From Bacillus sp. (in: firmicutes) (GTDB lineage Bacteria; Bacillota; Bacilli; Bacillales; Bacillaceae): a stretch of 33,157 nt of DNA. The translations under genes were made by a program, and so were the position numbers. The notes beneath the pieces are model-generated. The model saw only the letters and a list, made by a program, of their open reading frames with translations. It was not told where the DNA came from and did not search any database. The DNA lies in assembly GCA_031180405.1 (NCBI GenBank), contig JAPSLU010000021.1, positions 1 through 33,157 on the forward strand. Reading direction: 5' to 3'. Shown here one piece after another: positions 1 through 9,072 of the stretch (the stretch's first letter is position 1; every line of letters begins with the position of its first letter).

Positions 1-869
1 GTCGCCGCATCGCTCATCAATTAGCATTAGGTGAGCTAGAGGACCACTATGTGACTGTTGATATAGAAGAACAACAACCATCTATGTTTGATATGTTACA
101 AGGGTCGGGTATGGAACAAATGGGTATGAATATGCAAGATGCTCTAGGAAGTTTTATGCCAAAGAAAAAGAAAAAGAGAAAATTAACGGTTCGAGAAGCA
201 AGAAAAGTAATAACAAATGAAGAAGCCAGTAAACTTATTGATCTTGATGAAGTCTCACAGGAAGCGGTTGTTAGAGCTGAACAAACGGGTATTATTTTTA
301 TTGATGAGATTGATAAAATAGCTGGAAAATCAAAAGGTGGATCAGCAGATGTCTCTCGTGAGGGTGTACAAAGAGATATTCTTCCTATTGTTGAAGGTTC
401 AACTGTTGTAACGAAATATGGATCTGTTAGAACAGATCATATGTTGTTTATTGCTGCAGGAGCTTTTCACATTGCGAAACCTTCAGATTTAATTCCAGAA
501 TTACAAGGAAGGTTTCCGATTAGAGTTGAGCTAACAAAGTTAAGCGTTGAGGACTTTGTAAAAATTCTAGTGGAACCTGATAATGCCTTATTGAAACAAT
601 ACAAAGCTTTAATTGAGACGGAAGGTATAGAATTAGAATTTTCTGACGAAGCTATTCTCAAGATAGCTGAAATAGCATTTGACGTAAATCAGGACACAGA
701 CAATATTGGTGCACGAAGATTACATACAATTCTTGAACGTCTTTTAGAAGATCTTTCATTCGAAGCACCTGATATAAACCTAGAAAAAATTGTGATAACA
801 CCGCAATATGTAGAAGACAAACTAGGGAAGATTTCAAAAAATAGAGATTTAAGCCAATTTATATTATAA
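1..869 (+). CDS. hslU: HslU/ClpY ATPase subunit of the HslVU protease, 3' part (5' end outside window)
   Basis: The frame is open from base 3, so the gene enters from the left; 288 codons before the TAA at 867-869 are present of a protein usually about 465 aa. The Walker A P-loop lies outside. Visible are the lysine-rich segment of the I-domain ([16 protein letters not shown]), the Walker B run [11 protein letters not shown], the GRFPIRVEL stretch that carries the arginine finger, the [15 protein letters not shown] sensor-2 helix, and the C-terminal tail ending SQFIL that docks into HslV in this family. HslU is an AAA+ unfoldase that feeds substrates to the HslV peptidase in the cytoplasm. 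In Bacillus the order is xerC(codV)-hslV-hslU-codY, which fits the next gene 36 bases downstream. An internal GTG at 51 is not the real start, because homology to HslU continues upstream of it. Confidence 0.97.
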   Translation, partial: RRIAHQLALGELEDHYVTVDIEEQQPSMFDMLQGSGMEQMGMNMQDALGSFMPKKKKKRKLTVREARKVITNEEASKLIDLDEVSQEAVVRAEQTGIIFIDEIDKIAGKSKGGSADVSREGVQRDILPIVEGSTVVTKYGSVRTDHMLFIAAGAFHIAKPSDLIPELQGRFPIRVELTKLSVEDFVKILVEPDNALLKQYKALIETEGIELEFSDEAILKIAEIAFDVNQDTDNIGARRLHTILERLLEDLSFEAPDINLEKIVITPQYVEDKLGKISKNRDLSQFIL

Positions 870-905
870 CATTTATAATTTCATATGTTACAGGAGGAAC
901 CATAC

Positions 906-1685
906 ATGTCTTTATTACAAAAAACACGTAAGATTAATGCCATGCTTCAAAGAGCGGCAGGAAAACCGGTAAACTTTAAGGAAATGGCCGAGAAACTTAG
1001 TGAAGTTATTGAAGCAAATATATTTGTTGTTAGTCGTAGAGGGAAGTTGTTAGGCTTTGCTATTAATCAGCAAATTGAAAATGAGAGAATAAAGAAAATG
1101 TTGGAAGATCGTCAGTTCCCAGAAGTTTATACAAACAATTTATTTAACATTACAGAAACTTCTTCAAATATCGATGTATATAGTGAATACTCAGCTTTCC
1201 CTGTTGAAAACCAAGAATTGTTTAAAAATGGATTAACAACAATCGTTCCAATTATCGGTGGAGGAGAGCGTTTAGGAACACTTATTTTAGCGAGAGTTCA
1301 AGAACAATTTGCTGATGAGGATTTAATTCTTGCAGAATATGGTGCAACGGTTGTCGGTATGGAAATTCTTCGTGAAAAAGCAGAAGAAATTGAAGAAGAA
1401 GCACGTAGTAAAGCTGTTGTTCAAATGGCTATTAGTTCACTTTCATATAGCGAACTAGAAGCGATTGAACATATCTTTGAGGAATTAAATGGAAACGAAG
1501 GTTTATTAGTGGCAAGTAAAATTGCAGATCGTGTTGGAATTACAAGGTCTGTTATTGTAAATGCTCTTCGTAAATTAGAGAGTGCAGGCGTTATTGAATC
1601 ACGTTCACTTGGGATGAAAGGTACTTACATTAAAGTATTAAATGCCAAATTCTTAGTTGAATTAGAAAAGTTAAAAACAAACTAA
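906..1685 (+). CDS. codY: GTP- and branched-chain-amino-acid-sensing transcriptional repressor CodY
   Basis: The 259-aa product equals the standard Bacillus CodY length. The start is the ATG at 906, behind a strong AGGAGG at 892-897; the upstream in-frame ATG at 885 lacks such a site and would add seven foreign residues. The N-terminal half ([14 protein letters not shown] onward) is the GAF domain that binds isoleucine, leucine and valine. The C-terminal part has the winged helix-turn-helix, with the recognition region around [23 protein letters not shown]. CodY represses stationary-phase and nutrient-scavenging genes when GTP and branched-chain amino acids are plentiful. In B. subtilis it also represses the adjacent fla/che operon, so its position here is functionally suggestive. 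The gene ends in a strong terminator. Confidence 0.98.
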   Translation: MSLLQKTRKINAMLQRAAGKPVNFKEMAEKLSEVIEANIFVVSRRGKLLGFAINQQIENERIKKMLEDRQFPEVYTNNLFNITETSSNIDVYSEYSAFPVENQELFKNGLTTIVPIIGGGERLGTLILARVQEQFADEDLILAEYGATVVGMEILREKAEEIEEEARSKAVVQMAISSLSYSELEAIEHIFEELNGNEGLLVASKIADRVGITRSVIVNALRKLESAGVIESRSLGMKGTYIKVLNAKFLVELEKLKTN

Positions 1686-1697
1686 ATAAACATTTAT

Positions 1698-1733
1698 GAA
1701 AAGAGGATGATCCATATGGATCATCCTCTTTTC
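1698..1733 (+). terminator. Bidirectional intrinsic terminator after codY (perfect 36-bp palindrome)
   Basis: An 18-base arm starting GAAAAGAGGATGATCC is followed at once by its exact reverse complement, ending in CCTCTTTTC. The A-rich left edge and T-rich right edge give a terminator in both directions. It lies 12 bases after the codY stop and separates codY transcription from the flagellar operon. The hairpin loop must form from the central CCATATGG. Confidence 0.85.
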
Positions 1734-2050
1734 CGGCTAAAGAATAAGTTTTAAATTAGCAACATGTAAAAAATGAATTGGAAAATAATTATATGTAGGG
1801 ACTAGTCGATTTATATGATACGGTATAATAGTCGTAGAAGGAAAACCTCTCTCTTAATTAAATCATGTACTCGAATCCAGTAAAACCCGTATAGTACAAT
1901 AGTCCTCATTTGAAAATAGATAGAAAATCCGACTTTTTTTACAAAGTCTTAATAGACTTTAAGACTATTATTTCATACAATTAGAAGAAGAATTAACATA
2001 TTTCGACACTATACGATACGTATGTACTTTTATTTTTGTGAGGGGATATC
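1734..2050 (+). promoter_or_regulatory. fla/che operon upstream region (promoter and 5' leader)
   Basis: This non-coding stretch precedes flgB, where B. subtilis has SigA and SigD promoters and CodY control. I see no textbook SigA promoter. Two -10-like hexamers stand out: TATAAT at 1824-1829 and TACAAT at 1895-1900, each followed by AGTC, both without a good -35. A weak SigD-like match is TAAT (1786-1789), a 15-base spacer, then GTCGATTT (1805-1812), against the consensus TAAA-N15-GCCGATAT. At 1943-1966 there are overlapping inverted repeats (AAAGTC/GACTTT and AGTCTTA/TAAGACT) that could form alternative hairpins in the leader. No convincing CodY box was found by eye. Function is inferred from position; the precise sites are uncertain. 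Confidence 0.4.
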
Positions 2051-2443
2051 ATGAAATTATTTTCAAATACAATTACTAGTTTAGAACAAGCAATCTCTCA
2101 ATCAACAGTAAAGCAAAGAGTTATCTCAAATAATATTGCAAATGTTGATACCCCGAACTATAAGGCACAAGAAGTTCGGTTTGATGGTGTGTTAACAAAT
2201 GAAATGCAAAAGCTCCAAGCGTTAAAAACAAATAGTAAGCATATTGATTTCGGTGGTTTGGACTCTTCCAGTTACCAGATCATAACTAAAAATAATACGC
2301 AATATAACCACAACGGAAATAATGTTGATATAGATCAAGAAATGACTGAAATGGCAAAAAATCAAATCAAATACAACGCATTAATTGAAAGATTAAGCGG
2401 AAAATTTGATTCACTAAAAACTGTTATAAAAGGTGGCAATTAA
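2051..2443 (+). CDS. flgB: Flagellar proximal rod protein FlgB
   Basis: The 130-aa product is a rod subunit that polymerises in the basal body after export by the flagellar type III system. It has the family signature NNIANVDTPNYKAQEV near residues 28-43, typical of the N-terminal helix of the flagellar rod/hook family, and a C-terminal helix (MTEMAKNQIKYNALIERL) that packs against it. The start is an ATG behind GAGGGG. It is the first gene of the fla/che operon and is followed two bases later by flgC, so the two are probably translationally coupled. Confidence 0.96.
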   Translation: MKLFSNTITSLEQAISQSTVKQRVISNNIANVDTPNYKAQEVRFDGVLTNEMQKLQALKTNSKHIDFGGLDSSSYQIITKNNTQYNHNGNNVDIDQEMTEMAKNQIKYNALIERLSGKFDSLKTVIKGGN

Positions 2444-2445
2444 CG

Positions 2446-2898
2446 ATGTCTATTTTTCAATCGATCAACACATCTGGTTCAGCATTAACTGCTCAACGTG
2501 TAAGAATGGATGTTATTTCTTCAAACATGGCCAATATGGACACGACTAGAGGAGAATTTGTTGATGGACAATGGCAACCATACCGTAGAAAAATGGTTGT
2601 AACTCAGCCGCAAGGAAATCAATTTTCATCCTTTTTAAATAAGGCGATGGATTCATCATCAAGAAGAACAGCTGGAGTCAAAGTAACCGAAATTACCGAG
2701 GACCAAACACCCTTTGAACTGATATATGATCCAGAACACCCAGACGCTAATAGGGAAGGTTATGTGGCAATGCCAAATGTGGATCCTTTAAAAGAAATGG
2801 TCGATCTTATAAGTAGTACAAGATCATATGAAGCAAACGTAACTGTTATGAACGCATCTAAAGGTATGCTAATGAAGGCACTAGAAATTGGAAAATAG
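2446..2898 (+). CDS. flgC: Flagellar proximal rod protein FlgC
   Basis: The 150-aa product is the second rod subunit. It has the rod/hook N-terminal signature (RVRMDVISSNMANMDTT, about residues 20-36) and the conserved C-terminal helix PLKEMVDLISSTRSYEANVTVMN found in FlgC. The ATG at 2446 is preceded by AAGGTGG inside the end of flgB. It is exported through the FliP/Q/R-FlhA/B gate and assembles on FliE in the basal body. Length and motifs match the Bacillus protein. Confidence 0.96.
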   Translation: MSIFQSINTSGSALTAQRVRMDVISSNMANMDTTRGEFVDGQWQPYRRKMVVTQPQGNQFSSFLNKAMDSSSRRTAGVKVTEITEDQTPFELIYDPEHPDANREGYVAMPNVDPLKEMVDLISSTRSYEANVTVMNASKGMLMKALEIGK

Positions 2899-2907
2899 GT
2901 GATAAGA

Positions 2908-3222
2908 ATGATTAACAGTGTAAATCCATTTCAATTGGCTACGCCGCCAACTAAAGTCCAACCAAAGATTACAGGTATAAATGCTAATAATACAGAAAAT
3001 AAACTCAGTTTTGCAGAAACTTTGAAACAATCCATTAATGATATTAATAAAGCACAATTGGAGTCGGACAAAATGACAGAGGCATTAGCGAGTGGAAAAA
3101 ATGTCGAGCTTCATGATGTGATGATTACAGCTCAGAAATCAAGTATTACGCTTTTAACAACTATAGAAGTGAGAAATAAAGTAATAGAAGCTTATCAAGA
3201 AATGATGAGAATGCAAGTTTAG
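2908..3222 (+). CDS. fliE: Flagellar hook-basal body adaptor protein FliE
   Basis: I place the start at the ATG at 2908 (protein begins MINSVNPF, 104 aa), because AGGTG at 2897-2901 sits six bases upstream. A GTG at 2899 is also in frame but overlaps that ribosome-binding site. FliE links the MS-ring/export gate to the rod. The family-typical C-terminal part (ELHDVMITAQKSSITLLTTIEVRNKVIEAYQ) is intact. The flgC stop overlaps the ribosome-binding site, so coupling is likely. A 78-base gap with two hairpins follows before fliF. Confidence 0.94.
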   Translation: MINSVNPFQLATPPTKVQPKITGINANNTENKLSFAETLKQSINDINKAQLESDKMTEALASGKNVELHDVMITAQKSSITLLTTIEVRNKVIEAYQEMMRMQV

Positions 3223-3300
3223 TAGTATTTTATGTTTCTTATTTAGAAACGATAATGCCACTAAAATGCGTATGTCATTGTAACCGGGGGATTTTATGGA

Positions 3301-4905
3301 ATGAACGAAAAATTGATGAATGCAAAAAATAAACTAACCGGGATATGGCAAGAAAAAAGTAATATACAAAAGACCCTCATTATTACAAGCATTATTTTGT
3401 TTTTGGGTATCGCAGGGGTGTTGACTTACTTTGTTTCTAGACCGAATTTAGTACCTCTTTATTCTAACCTTTCTCCAGCCGAAACAGGGCAAATTAAAGA
3501 AACACTTGATGCAAAAGGTGTTACGTCAGAAATTTCGAATAACGGTGCCACAATTATGGTACCAAAAGAAATGGTAGATACTTTAATGGTTGAATTAGCC
3601 GCTGAGGGTGTTCCTGATTCAGGGATGATTGATTATTCTTTTTTTGGTCAAGATTCCGGCTTTGGGATGACGGATAAAGAGTTTGACGTCATTAAACTTA
3701 AGGCAACACAAACAGAGTTAGCCAATTTAATGAAAGGTATAGATGGCGTTAATGACGCAAGCGTCATGATAAACCTTCCAACTGAATCTGTATTTGTAGG
3801 CGATCAAACAGAAGGTTCCTCAGCATCTGTTGTTCTTAATCTAAAACCGGGGGCACAATTAGATCAAGAAAAGGTAAATGCACTATTTCACTTAGTCTCC
3901 AAAAGTGTACCAAACCTCTCTACTGATAATATCGTCATTATGGACCAAAACTTTAACTATTATGATTTGAATGGTGGTCAAAGTACAGTACCAGGTACTA
4001 GCTATGCATCACAGCAAGAAATTAAATCACAGATTGAACAAGACATTCAACGTGATGTACAAAAATTGTTAGGTACAATGATGGGGCAGGATAAGGTAGT
4101 AGTTTCGGTAACAACTGATATTGACTTCACACAGGAAAACCGTGAAGAGAATCTTGTCTCTCCTGTAGTAGAAGGTAGTGACGAAGGGATAGCCGTAAGT
4201 GTTGAGAGAATTACCGAAGCTTATACCGGTGATGGAGTTGCTGCAGCAGGTGGTGTAAATGGAACTGGTGAGACAGATGTTCCCGGGCTTGAAGCAACTG
4301 TAGAAGGCAATGGTGATGGTGATTATGAGCGAATTGAGGAACGAATTAATAATGAAGTGAATCGTATAAATAAACAAATTGTTGAGAGTCCTTATAAAGT
4401 TCGTGACTTAGGAATACAGGTAATGGTAGAGCCTCCAGACCCGGAAGATCCTCTGTCATTTACTCCAGAGCGTGAAGACGATATTCAACAAATACTTTCA
4501 ACGGTTGTTAGAACATCTATTAATAAAGATGCTAATGCTGAACCATTAACAGAAGAGGAAATTGCTTCTAAAATTGTCGTTTCTGTTCAGCCATTTGATG
4601 GCAAACTGCAAACAGAATCAACTGAAACTGGTCAAGTTATTCCAATTTGGATTTATATCGTTGGAGGAGTTTTATTACTTGCAATTGTTGTGCTTATAAT
4701 CCTCTTATTTAAGAAGAAAAAGGAAGACGAAGAGGAGTATGAAGAAGAATTAGTAGTTCAGGATACGGTTGATGTGAAAGATATTAATAGTAGTAGTGAA
4801 GTTGAAACTGAAACAACTGTACGTAAAAAACAGTTAGAAAAAATGGCGAAGGAAAATCCAGAGGACTTTGCAAAACTATTACGTACATGGATATCAGAGG
4901 ACTAG
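3301..4905 (+). CDS. fliF: Flagellar MS-ring protein FliF
   Basis: The 534-aa product forms the inner-membrane MS-ring on which the motor and export gate are built. Two membrane segments are visible, one near residues 24-45 (SIILFLGIAGVLTYFVS) and one near 447-470 (IPIWIYIVGGVLLLAIVV). Between them are the ring-building motifs, including the YscJ-like part with LYSNLSPAETGQI and a long acidic, glycine-rich region around residue 300-350. The cytoplasmic tail (KENPEDFAKLLRTWISED) is the FliG-binding end. The start ATG follows a GGGGG at 3286-3290 with a 10-base spacer. Length matches Bacillus FliF (about 536). Confidence 0.97.
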   Translation: MNEKLMNAKNKLTGIWQEKSNIQKTLIITSIILFLGIAGVLTYFVSRPNLVPLYSNLSPAETGQIKETLDAKGVTSEISNNGATIMVPKEMVDTLMVELAAEGVPDSGMIDYSFFGQDSGFGMTDKEFDVIKLKATQTELANLMKGIDGVNDASVMINLPTESVFVGDQTEGSSASVVLNLKPGAQLDQEKVNALFHLVSKSVPNLSTDNIVIMDQNFNYYDLNGGQSTVPGTSYASQQEIKSQIEQDIQRDVQKLLGTMMGQDKVVVSVTTDIDFTQENREENLVSPVVEGSDEGIAVSVERITEAYTGDGVAAAGGVNGTGETDVPGLEATVEGNGDGDYERIEERINNEVNRINKQIVESPYKVRDLGIQVMVEPPDPEDPLSFTPEREDDIQQILSTVVRTSINKDANAEPLTEEEIASKIVVSVQPFDGKLQTESTETGQVIPIWIYIVGGVLLLAIVVLIILLFKKKKEDEEEYEEELVVQDTVDVKDINSSSEVETETTVRKKQLEKMAKENPEDFAKLLRTWISED

Positions 4906-4916
4906 GGGGTTAAGTA

Positions 4917-5933
4917 TTGGCTAGAAAAGACAATAATACGTTAACAGGAAAACAGAAGGCCGCCATTCTCTTAATCTCACTAGGTCCAGAGGTGTCAGCA
5001 TCTGTGTACAGGCATTTATCTGAAGAAGAAATTGAGAAGCTTACATTAGAAATTTCAGGTGTTCGTCAAGTTGAAGCCGTAAAGAAAGAAGAAGTAATAG
5101 AAGAATTCCATGATATTGCTCTAGCACAAGAATTTATCACTCAAGGTGGTATTGCTTATGCAAAAGAGGTGTTAGAAAAAGCTCTCGGAGCAGAGAAGGC
5201 TTCAAGTATTATTGATAGACTTACATCATCACTACAAGTAAAGCCATTTAATTTTGCAAGAAAAGCTGATCCGTCTCAGATCCTTAACTTTATTCAAAAT
5301 GAACATCCACAAACAATTGCACTTATTCTTTCTTATCTAGAGCCTTCTCAATCAGGGCAAATTTTATCAGAACTACCACAAGAGTTACAGGCTGATGTTG
5401 CAAGAAGAATTGCAGTAATGGATCGTACTTCACCTGAAATCATTAATGAGATCGAACAAATACTTGAACGAAAGCTTTCATCAACAGTAACTCAAGACTT
5501 TACACAAACGGGTGGAATTGAAGCTGTCGTTGAAGTGTTAAACGGTGTTGACAGAACAACAGAAAGAACAATACTTGATTCACTTGAAATTCAAGATCCT
5601 GTTCTTGCAGAGGAAATTAAAAAGAGGATGTTTGTATTTGAAGATATTGTTACACTTGATAACCGTGCAATTCAGCGTGTAATCAGAGATGTTGAAAATG
5701 AGGACTTAATGTTATCACTAAAAGTGGCTAGTGAAGAAGTACGTGAAGTTGTTTATCAGAACATGTCTAAACGTATGGTAGATACATTTAAGGAAGAAAT
5801 GGAATATATGGGACCTGTTAGACTTCGTGATGTAGAAGAAGCTCAATCTAGAATCGTGGGTGTAATTAGAAGACTTGAAGAAGCTGGTGAAATTGTCGTT
5901 GCCCGTGGTGGAGGAGATGATATCATTGTCTAA
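4917..5933 (+). CDS. fliG: Flagellar motor switch protein FliG
   Basis: The 338-aa product is the rotor protein that contacts FliF and the MotAB stator and sets rotation direction. It starts at a TTG (MARKDNNTLTGKQKAAILL) behind GGGGG at 4906-4910; the same start point and length are known for B. subtilis FliG. The middle domain carries the EHPQTIALILSYLEP motif that binds FliM, and the C-terminal domain with charged stator-contact residues ends in RRLEEAGEIVVARGG. Its 3' end overlaps fliH by eight bases. Confidence 0.97.
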   Translation: MARKDNNTLTGKQKAAILLISLGPEVSASVYRHLSEEEIEKLTLEISGVRQVEAVKKEEVIEEFHDIALAQEFITQGGIAYAKEVLEKALGAEKASSIIDRLTSSLQVKPFNFARKADPSQILNFIQNEHPQTIALILSYLEPSQSGQILSELPQELQADVARRIAVMDRTSPEIINEIEQILERKLSSTVTQDFTQTGGIEAVVEVLNGVDRTTERTILDSLEIQDPVLAEEIKKRMFVFEDIVTLDNRAIQRVIRDVENEDLMLSLKVASEEVREVVYQNMSKRMVDTFKEEMEYMGPVRLRDVEEAQSRIVGVIRRLEEAGEIVVARGGGDDIIV

Positions 5934-6678
5934 GCTCATAAAGTCACAATTTACTTGTCATCATGAAGAAAAAAAACAGATAGCTATTCAAACGTTAAAG
6001 GCGCTTCTACAAGAAAAAGTGGTTGAAGATGATCCAGAATTAGTAAAACAATCATCCTTCATTATACAAACTGCAAAAGAAGAAGCTGATCAATTAATTA
6101 AGAGTGCTTTAGAAGAGTCTATGATAATTAACCAGCAACTAATTCAAGAAAGAAATAGCTGGGAACAAGAGCGTGAGCAATTAATAGAACAGGCTAGACA
6201 AGAAGGGTATACAGAAGGATTAGAGCTAGGTAGACAAGAAGCACTAAGACAGTTTCAAGCAAATATCCAAGAATCCACTCAAATTATAGACCTTGCTAAA
6301 AAAGAGTATGATGAAAAAATACAATCTGCAGAAAATGCTATTTTAGAGCTGTCCATAAAAATTGCAGAGAAAATAATTAGTTTTAAACTTACAGAAGCAC
6401 AAGAAAATTATTTGCCTCTTGTAAGAAAAGGATTAAATGAAGTAAAAGAATATGAACATATAAAAATACATGTTCATCCTATTTATTACGAATTTGTACT
6501 CTCACAAAAAGAAGAACTTAGGTCATTGGTGACCAATGCCACAGACATTAACATTTATGCTAATGCAGAAATAAATGAACATGATTGTTTTATAGAATCA
6601 GTGTTTGGACGAATTGACATTAGTATTGATACACAATTAGATCAATTAAAAAAGCGGTTATTAGAACTACTAAATTAG
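5926..6678 (+). CDS. fliH: Flagellar export ATPase regulator FliH
   Basis: FliH is the stator/negative regulator that binds the FliI ATPase and the switch. I choose the TTG at 5926 (MSKLIKSQFTCHH, 250 aa): GAGGAG at 5911-5916 lies nine bases upstream, whereas the in-frame ATG at 5917 abuts that site. The protein is rich in Gln, Glu and Lys, with a long coiled coil over the first two thirds, the alternating pattern EGLELGRQEALRQF, and a C-terminal FliH/HrpE-type domain starting near ENAILELSIKIAEKII. It overlaps fliG and is followed 10 bases later by fliI. Confidence 0.92.
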   Translation: MSKLIKSQFTCHHEEKKQIAIQTLKALLQEKVVEDDPELVKQSSFIIQTAKEEADQLIKSALEESMIINQQLIQERNSWEQEREQLIEQARQEGYTEGLELGRQEALRQFQANIQESTQIIDLAKKEYDEKIQSAENAILELSIKIAEKIISFKLTEAQENYLPLVRKGLNEVKEYEHIKIHVHPIYYEFVLSQKEELRSLVTNATDINIYANAEINEHDCFIESVFGRIDISIDTQLDQLKKRLLELLN

Positions 6679-6688
6679 AGGTGACCCA

Positions 6689-8008
6689 ATGAGAGCAGTC
6701 GATTTGATTCAGTCAATAGACGCCCTAGATTCTTATAAACGGTACGGAAAAGTAAAAAGAGTTGTTGGATTAATGATTGAATCTAGAGGTCCAGAAAGTT
6801 CAATTGGGGATCTATGTTATATCTATGCTGGTTCTTCCAATAAATCAAAGATACCAGCTGAGGTTGTTGGTTTTAAGGATGAAAATGTACTTCTGATGCC
6901 ATATCTTCAAGTTACAAATATTTCTCCTGGAAGTATTGTTGAAGCCACTGAGGAGCCTTTGATGGTTAAAGTAGGTACAGGTTTAATTGGACAGGTTGTT
7001 GATTCTTTTGGCTTACCATTAAATGAATCATCACTCCCAAAAGGATTATCCAATGTTCCAACAGATCAATCACCTCCAAATCCAATGAAGCGTCCACCTA
7101 TACATGAAAAAATAGAAGTAGGTGTACGTGTTATTGACAGTCTCTTAACTGTCGGTAAAGGCCAACGGGTTGGGATATTTGCAGGTAGCGGCGTTGGAAA
7201 AAGTACATTAATGGGTATGATTGCAAGAAATACAAATGCAGATTTAAATGTTATTGCCCTCATCGGAGAACGTGGTCGAGAAGTTAGGGAATTTATCGAT
7301 AGAGATCTTGGACCTGAGGGACTAAAAAGATCCATAGTTATTGTTGCAACGTCAGACCAACCAGCGTTGATGAGGATGAAAGCGGCATATACAGCTACAG
7401 CGATTGCAGAGTATTTTCGTGATAAAGGGTTAAATATCATGTTTATGATGGATTCTGTTACTCGTGTTGCAATGGCTCAACGTGAAATTGGACTAGCTGT
7501 TGGAGAACCGCCAACAACAAAAGGATATACACCATCAGTTTTTGCTATCCTACCTAAGCTGCTAGAACGGACAGGCACAAATGAGCTAGGAACAATCACG
7601 GCATTCTATACAGTTTTAGTCGATGGGGATGACTTGAACGAACCAATTTCTGATACCGTCCGAGGGATTTTAGATGGGCATATTGTCTTAGATCGACAAC
7701 TTGCAAATAAAGGTCAATTTCCTGCAATTAATGTTTTGAAAAGTATTAGTCGTGTCATGAATCAAATTATTGATTCTACCCATCGGAATTCAGCTTCAAA
7801 GCTAAGAGATCTTTTATCCACTTACTTAAACTCAGAGGATTTAATTAATATAGGAGCGTATAAACGGGGATCTTCAAGAGAAATAGATGAAGCAATTAAA
7901 TACTATCCAAAAATCATCTCATTTTTAAAACAGAATGTTGAGGATAAAATATCTATTGAACAAAGTATCATATCGTTAAATCAGCTTATTGAAAAAGGTG
8001 ATTTCTAA
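6689..8008 (+). CDS. fliI: Flagellum-specific type III export ATPase FliI
   Basis: The 439-aa product is an F1-beta-like ATPase that drives export of rod, hook and filament proteins with FliH and FliJ. Walker A is at about residues 166-173 (GSGVGKST), the Walker B aspartate is about D255 (IMFMMDSVTR), and the catalytic-glutamate segment GERGREVREF follows Walker A as expected. The linker PPNPMKRPPIHEKIEVGVRV is typical of the family. The ATG at 6689 follows AGAGGTGA. Its TAA shares one base with the fliJ ATG (TAATG), indicating coupled translation. Confidence 0.97.
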   Translation: MRAVDLIQSIDALDSYKRYGKVKRVVGLMIESRGPESSIGDLCYIYAGSSNKSKIPAEVVGFKDENVLLMPYLQVTNISPGSIVEATEEPLMVKVGTGLIGQVVDSFGLPLNESSLPKGLSNVPTDQSPPNPMKRPPIHEKIEVGVRVIDSLLTVGKGQRVGIFAGSGVGKSTLMGMIARNTNADLNVIALIGERGREVREFIDRDLGPEGLKRSIVIVATSDQPALMRMKAAYTATAIAEYFRDKGLNIMFMMDSVTRVAMAQREIGLAVGEPPTTKGYTPSVFAILPKLLERTGTNELGTITAFYTVLVDGDDLNEPISDTVRGILDGHIVLDRQLANKGQFPAINVLKSISRVMNQIIDSTHRNSASKLRDLLSTYLNSEDLINIGAYKRGSSREIDEAIKYYPKIISFLKQNVEDKISIEQSIISLNQLIEKGDF

Positions 8009-8451
8009 TGTCTACTAATTTTAGATTTCAAAAGATAATGGATGTAAAAGAAAACGAAAAAGAACAATCATTAGCAGAATATAATCAGTCCGTGAAGGAT
8101 TTTGAAAATGTTGCAAACAAACTATATGACTCTCTTAAACAAAAAGAAGTGTTAGAGGAAAATACCCTTTCAAGGCTAAGTAAGGGTATCTCTGTTCAAG
8201 AAATTAGACATTACCAGCAATTTGTAAGCAATATCGAAAAAACCATTTCACATTACCAAAAACTCGTACTATTAACTAGAAATAGAATGGATGAAAAGAA
8301 ATCAAAGCTCATGCATAAAAATATTGAATTGAAAAAATATGAAAAGCTAAAAGAAAAACAACAAAGTGAATTTTTGTTGACGTTAAATCAGCTTGAAAAC
8401 AAATATATGGATGACCTTTCCATACAAACTTATATGCATCGTGGAAATTAG
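8008..8451 (+). CDS. fliJ: Flagellar export chaperone FliJ
   Basis: The 147-aa product is almost entirely charged and helical, as expected for FliJ, the two-helix coiled coil that sits in the FliI hexamer like the F1 gamma subunit. The start (MSTNFRFQKIMDVKENEKEQ) matches the family N-terminus, where FRFQK-like residues are conserved. Its ATG overlaps the fliI stop by one base. Assignment rests on this N-terminus, composition, size and position between fliI and ylxF. Confidence 0.92.
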   Translation: MSTNFRFQKIMDVKENEKEQSLAEYNQSVKDFENVANKLYDSLKQKEVLEENTLSRLSKGISVQEIRHYQQFVSNIEKTISHYQKLVLLTRNRMDEKKSKLMHKNIELKKYEKLKEKQQSEFLLTLNQLENKYMDDLSIQTYMHRGN

Positions 8452-8460
8452 GTGAATCAG

Positions 8461-9057
8461 ATGGATACTGAAAAACAGGAATACGGAAAATTCCAATGGT
8501 TCCTCTTTGTGATTTTCATTCCGATTGTCTTCACGCTAACATTAGTTGTTGTCATTTTATCTGTTGCAGGGTTTGATGTATTAGGAAAAGCGAAATCTAC
8601 TTTTACAGGTTTACCAGTTGTAGAAAACCTATTAAAAAAAGATGAGGAGAAAGTAGCTGAATCTGAACAAGCCACAAAAATGCAAGAGGCACAGGTAGAA
8701 AAAGAAAAGCTTGAAAAAAAAATTGATGAACAAGCAACAATGATTAGTGCCTTAGAAAAAGATATAGGAATTAAGGAAAAAGAAGTACAAAAGTTAAACC
8801 AAGAAATTAGTTCCCTAGAAAAACAATTAGAGGAAGTAGCGAAGGCTAAAGAAGAGGAACAGACTAGAGATATTGGAAAGCTTTATAACAATATGAGCAG
8901 TAAAAAAGCGGCTGAAATCATTCCAAACTTATCTAAGGAAGACGCCATGTTAATTTTGGCCTCGCTTGACGATAGGCAAGTTGCAGATATTCTATCAAAA
9001 ATGTCTGTCGAGGATGCTGTGAAATATACAGATTTACTATCATCGAGCCCGCAGTAG
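8461..9057 (+). CDS. ylxF: YlxF/MgtE-N-domain flagellar operon membrane protein
   Basis: The start is the ATG at 8461 (MDTEKQEYGKFQW, 198 aa) with AGGTG at 8450-8454; an in-frame GTG at 8452 overlaps that site. A single membrane helix spans about residues 13-37 (FVIFIPIVFTLTLVVVILSV). It is followed by a coiled coil rich in Glu, Lys and Gln (about 60-135), and a C-terminal MgtE intracellular N-domain-like segment with NMSSKKAAEIIPNLS and ILASLDDRQVADILS. YlxF holds the same place in B. subtilis, and its exact role is not settled. By analogy with MotE-type proteins of similar layout it could assist a motor or hook component; that is inference. Confidence 0.85.
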   Translation: MDTEKQEYGKFQWFLFVIFIPIVFTLTLVVVILSVAGFDVLGKAKSTFTGLPVVENLLKKDEEKVAESEQATKMQEAQVEKEKLEKKIDEQATMISALEKDIGIKEKEVQKLNQEISSLEKQLEEVAKAKEEEQTRDIGKLYNNMSSKKAAEIIPNLSKEDAMLILASLDDRQVADILSKMSVEDAVKYTDLLSSSPQ

Positions 9058-9072
9058 AATGGAGGTGAAAAC

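Noticed and set aside
1768-1921. CodY-box candidates near 1770-1790 and 1903-1920
   Set aside because: Only the GAAAAT half matches; each site scores about 8-9 of 15 against AATTTTCWGAAAATT, which is not meaningful in such AT-rich DNA.
5875-5925. Longer fliH N-terminus starting at 5875 or 5917
   Set aside because: The extra residues are fliG sequence in another frame, and the ATG at 5917 touches the Shine-Dalgarno; TTG at 5926 has proper spacing.
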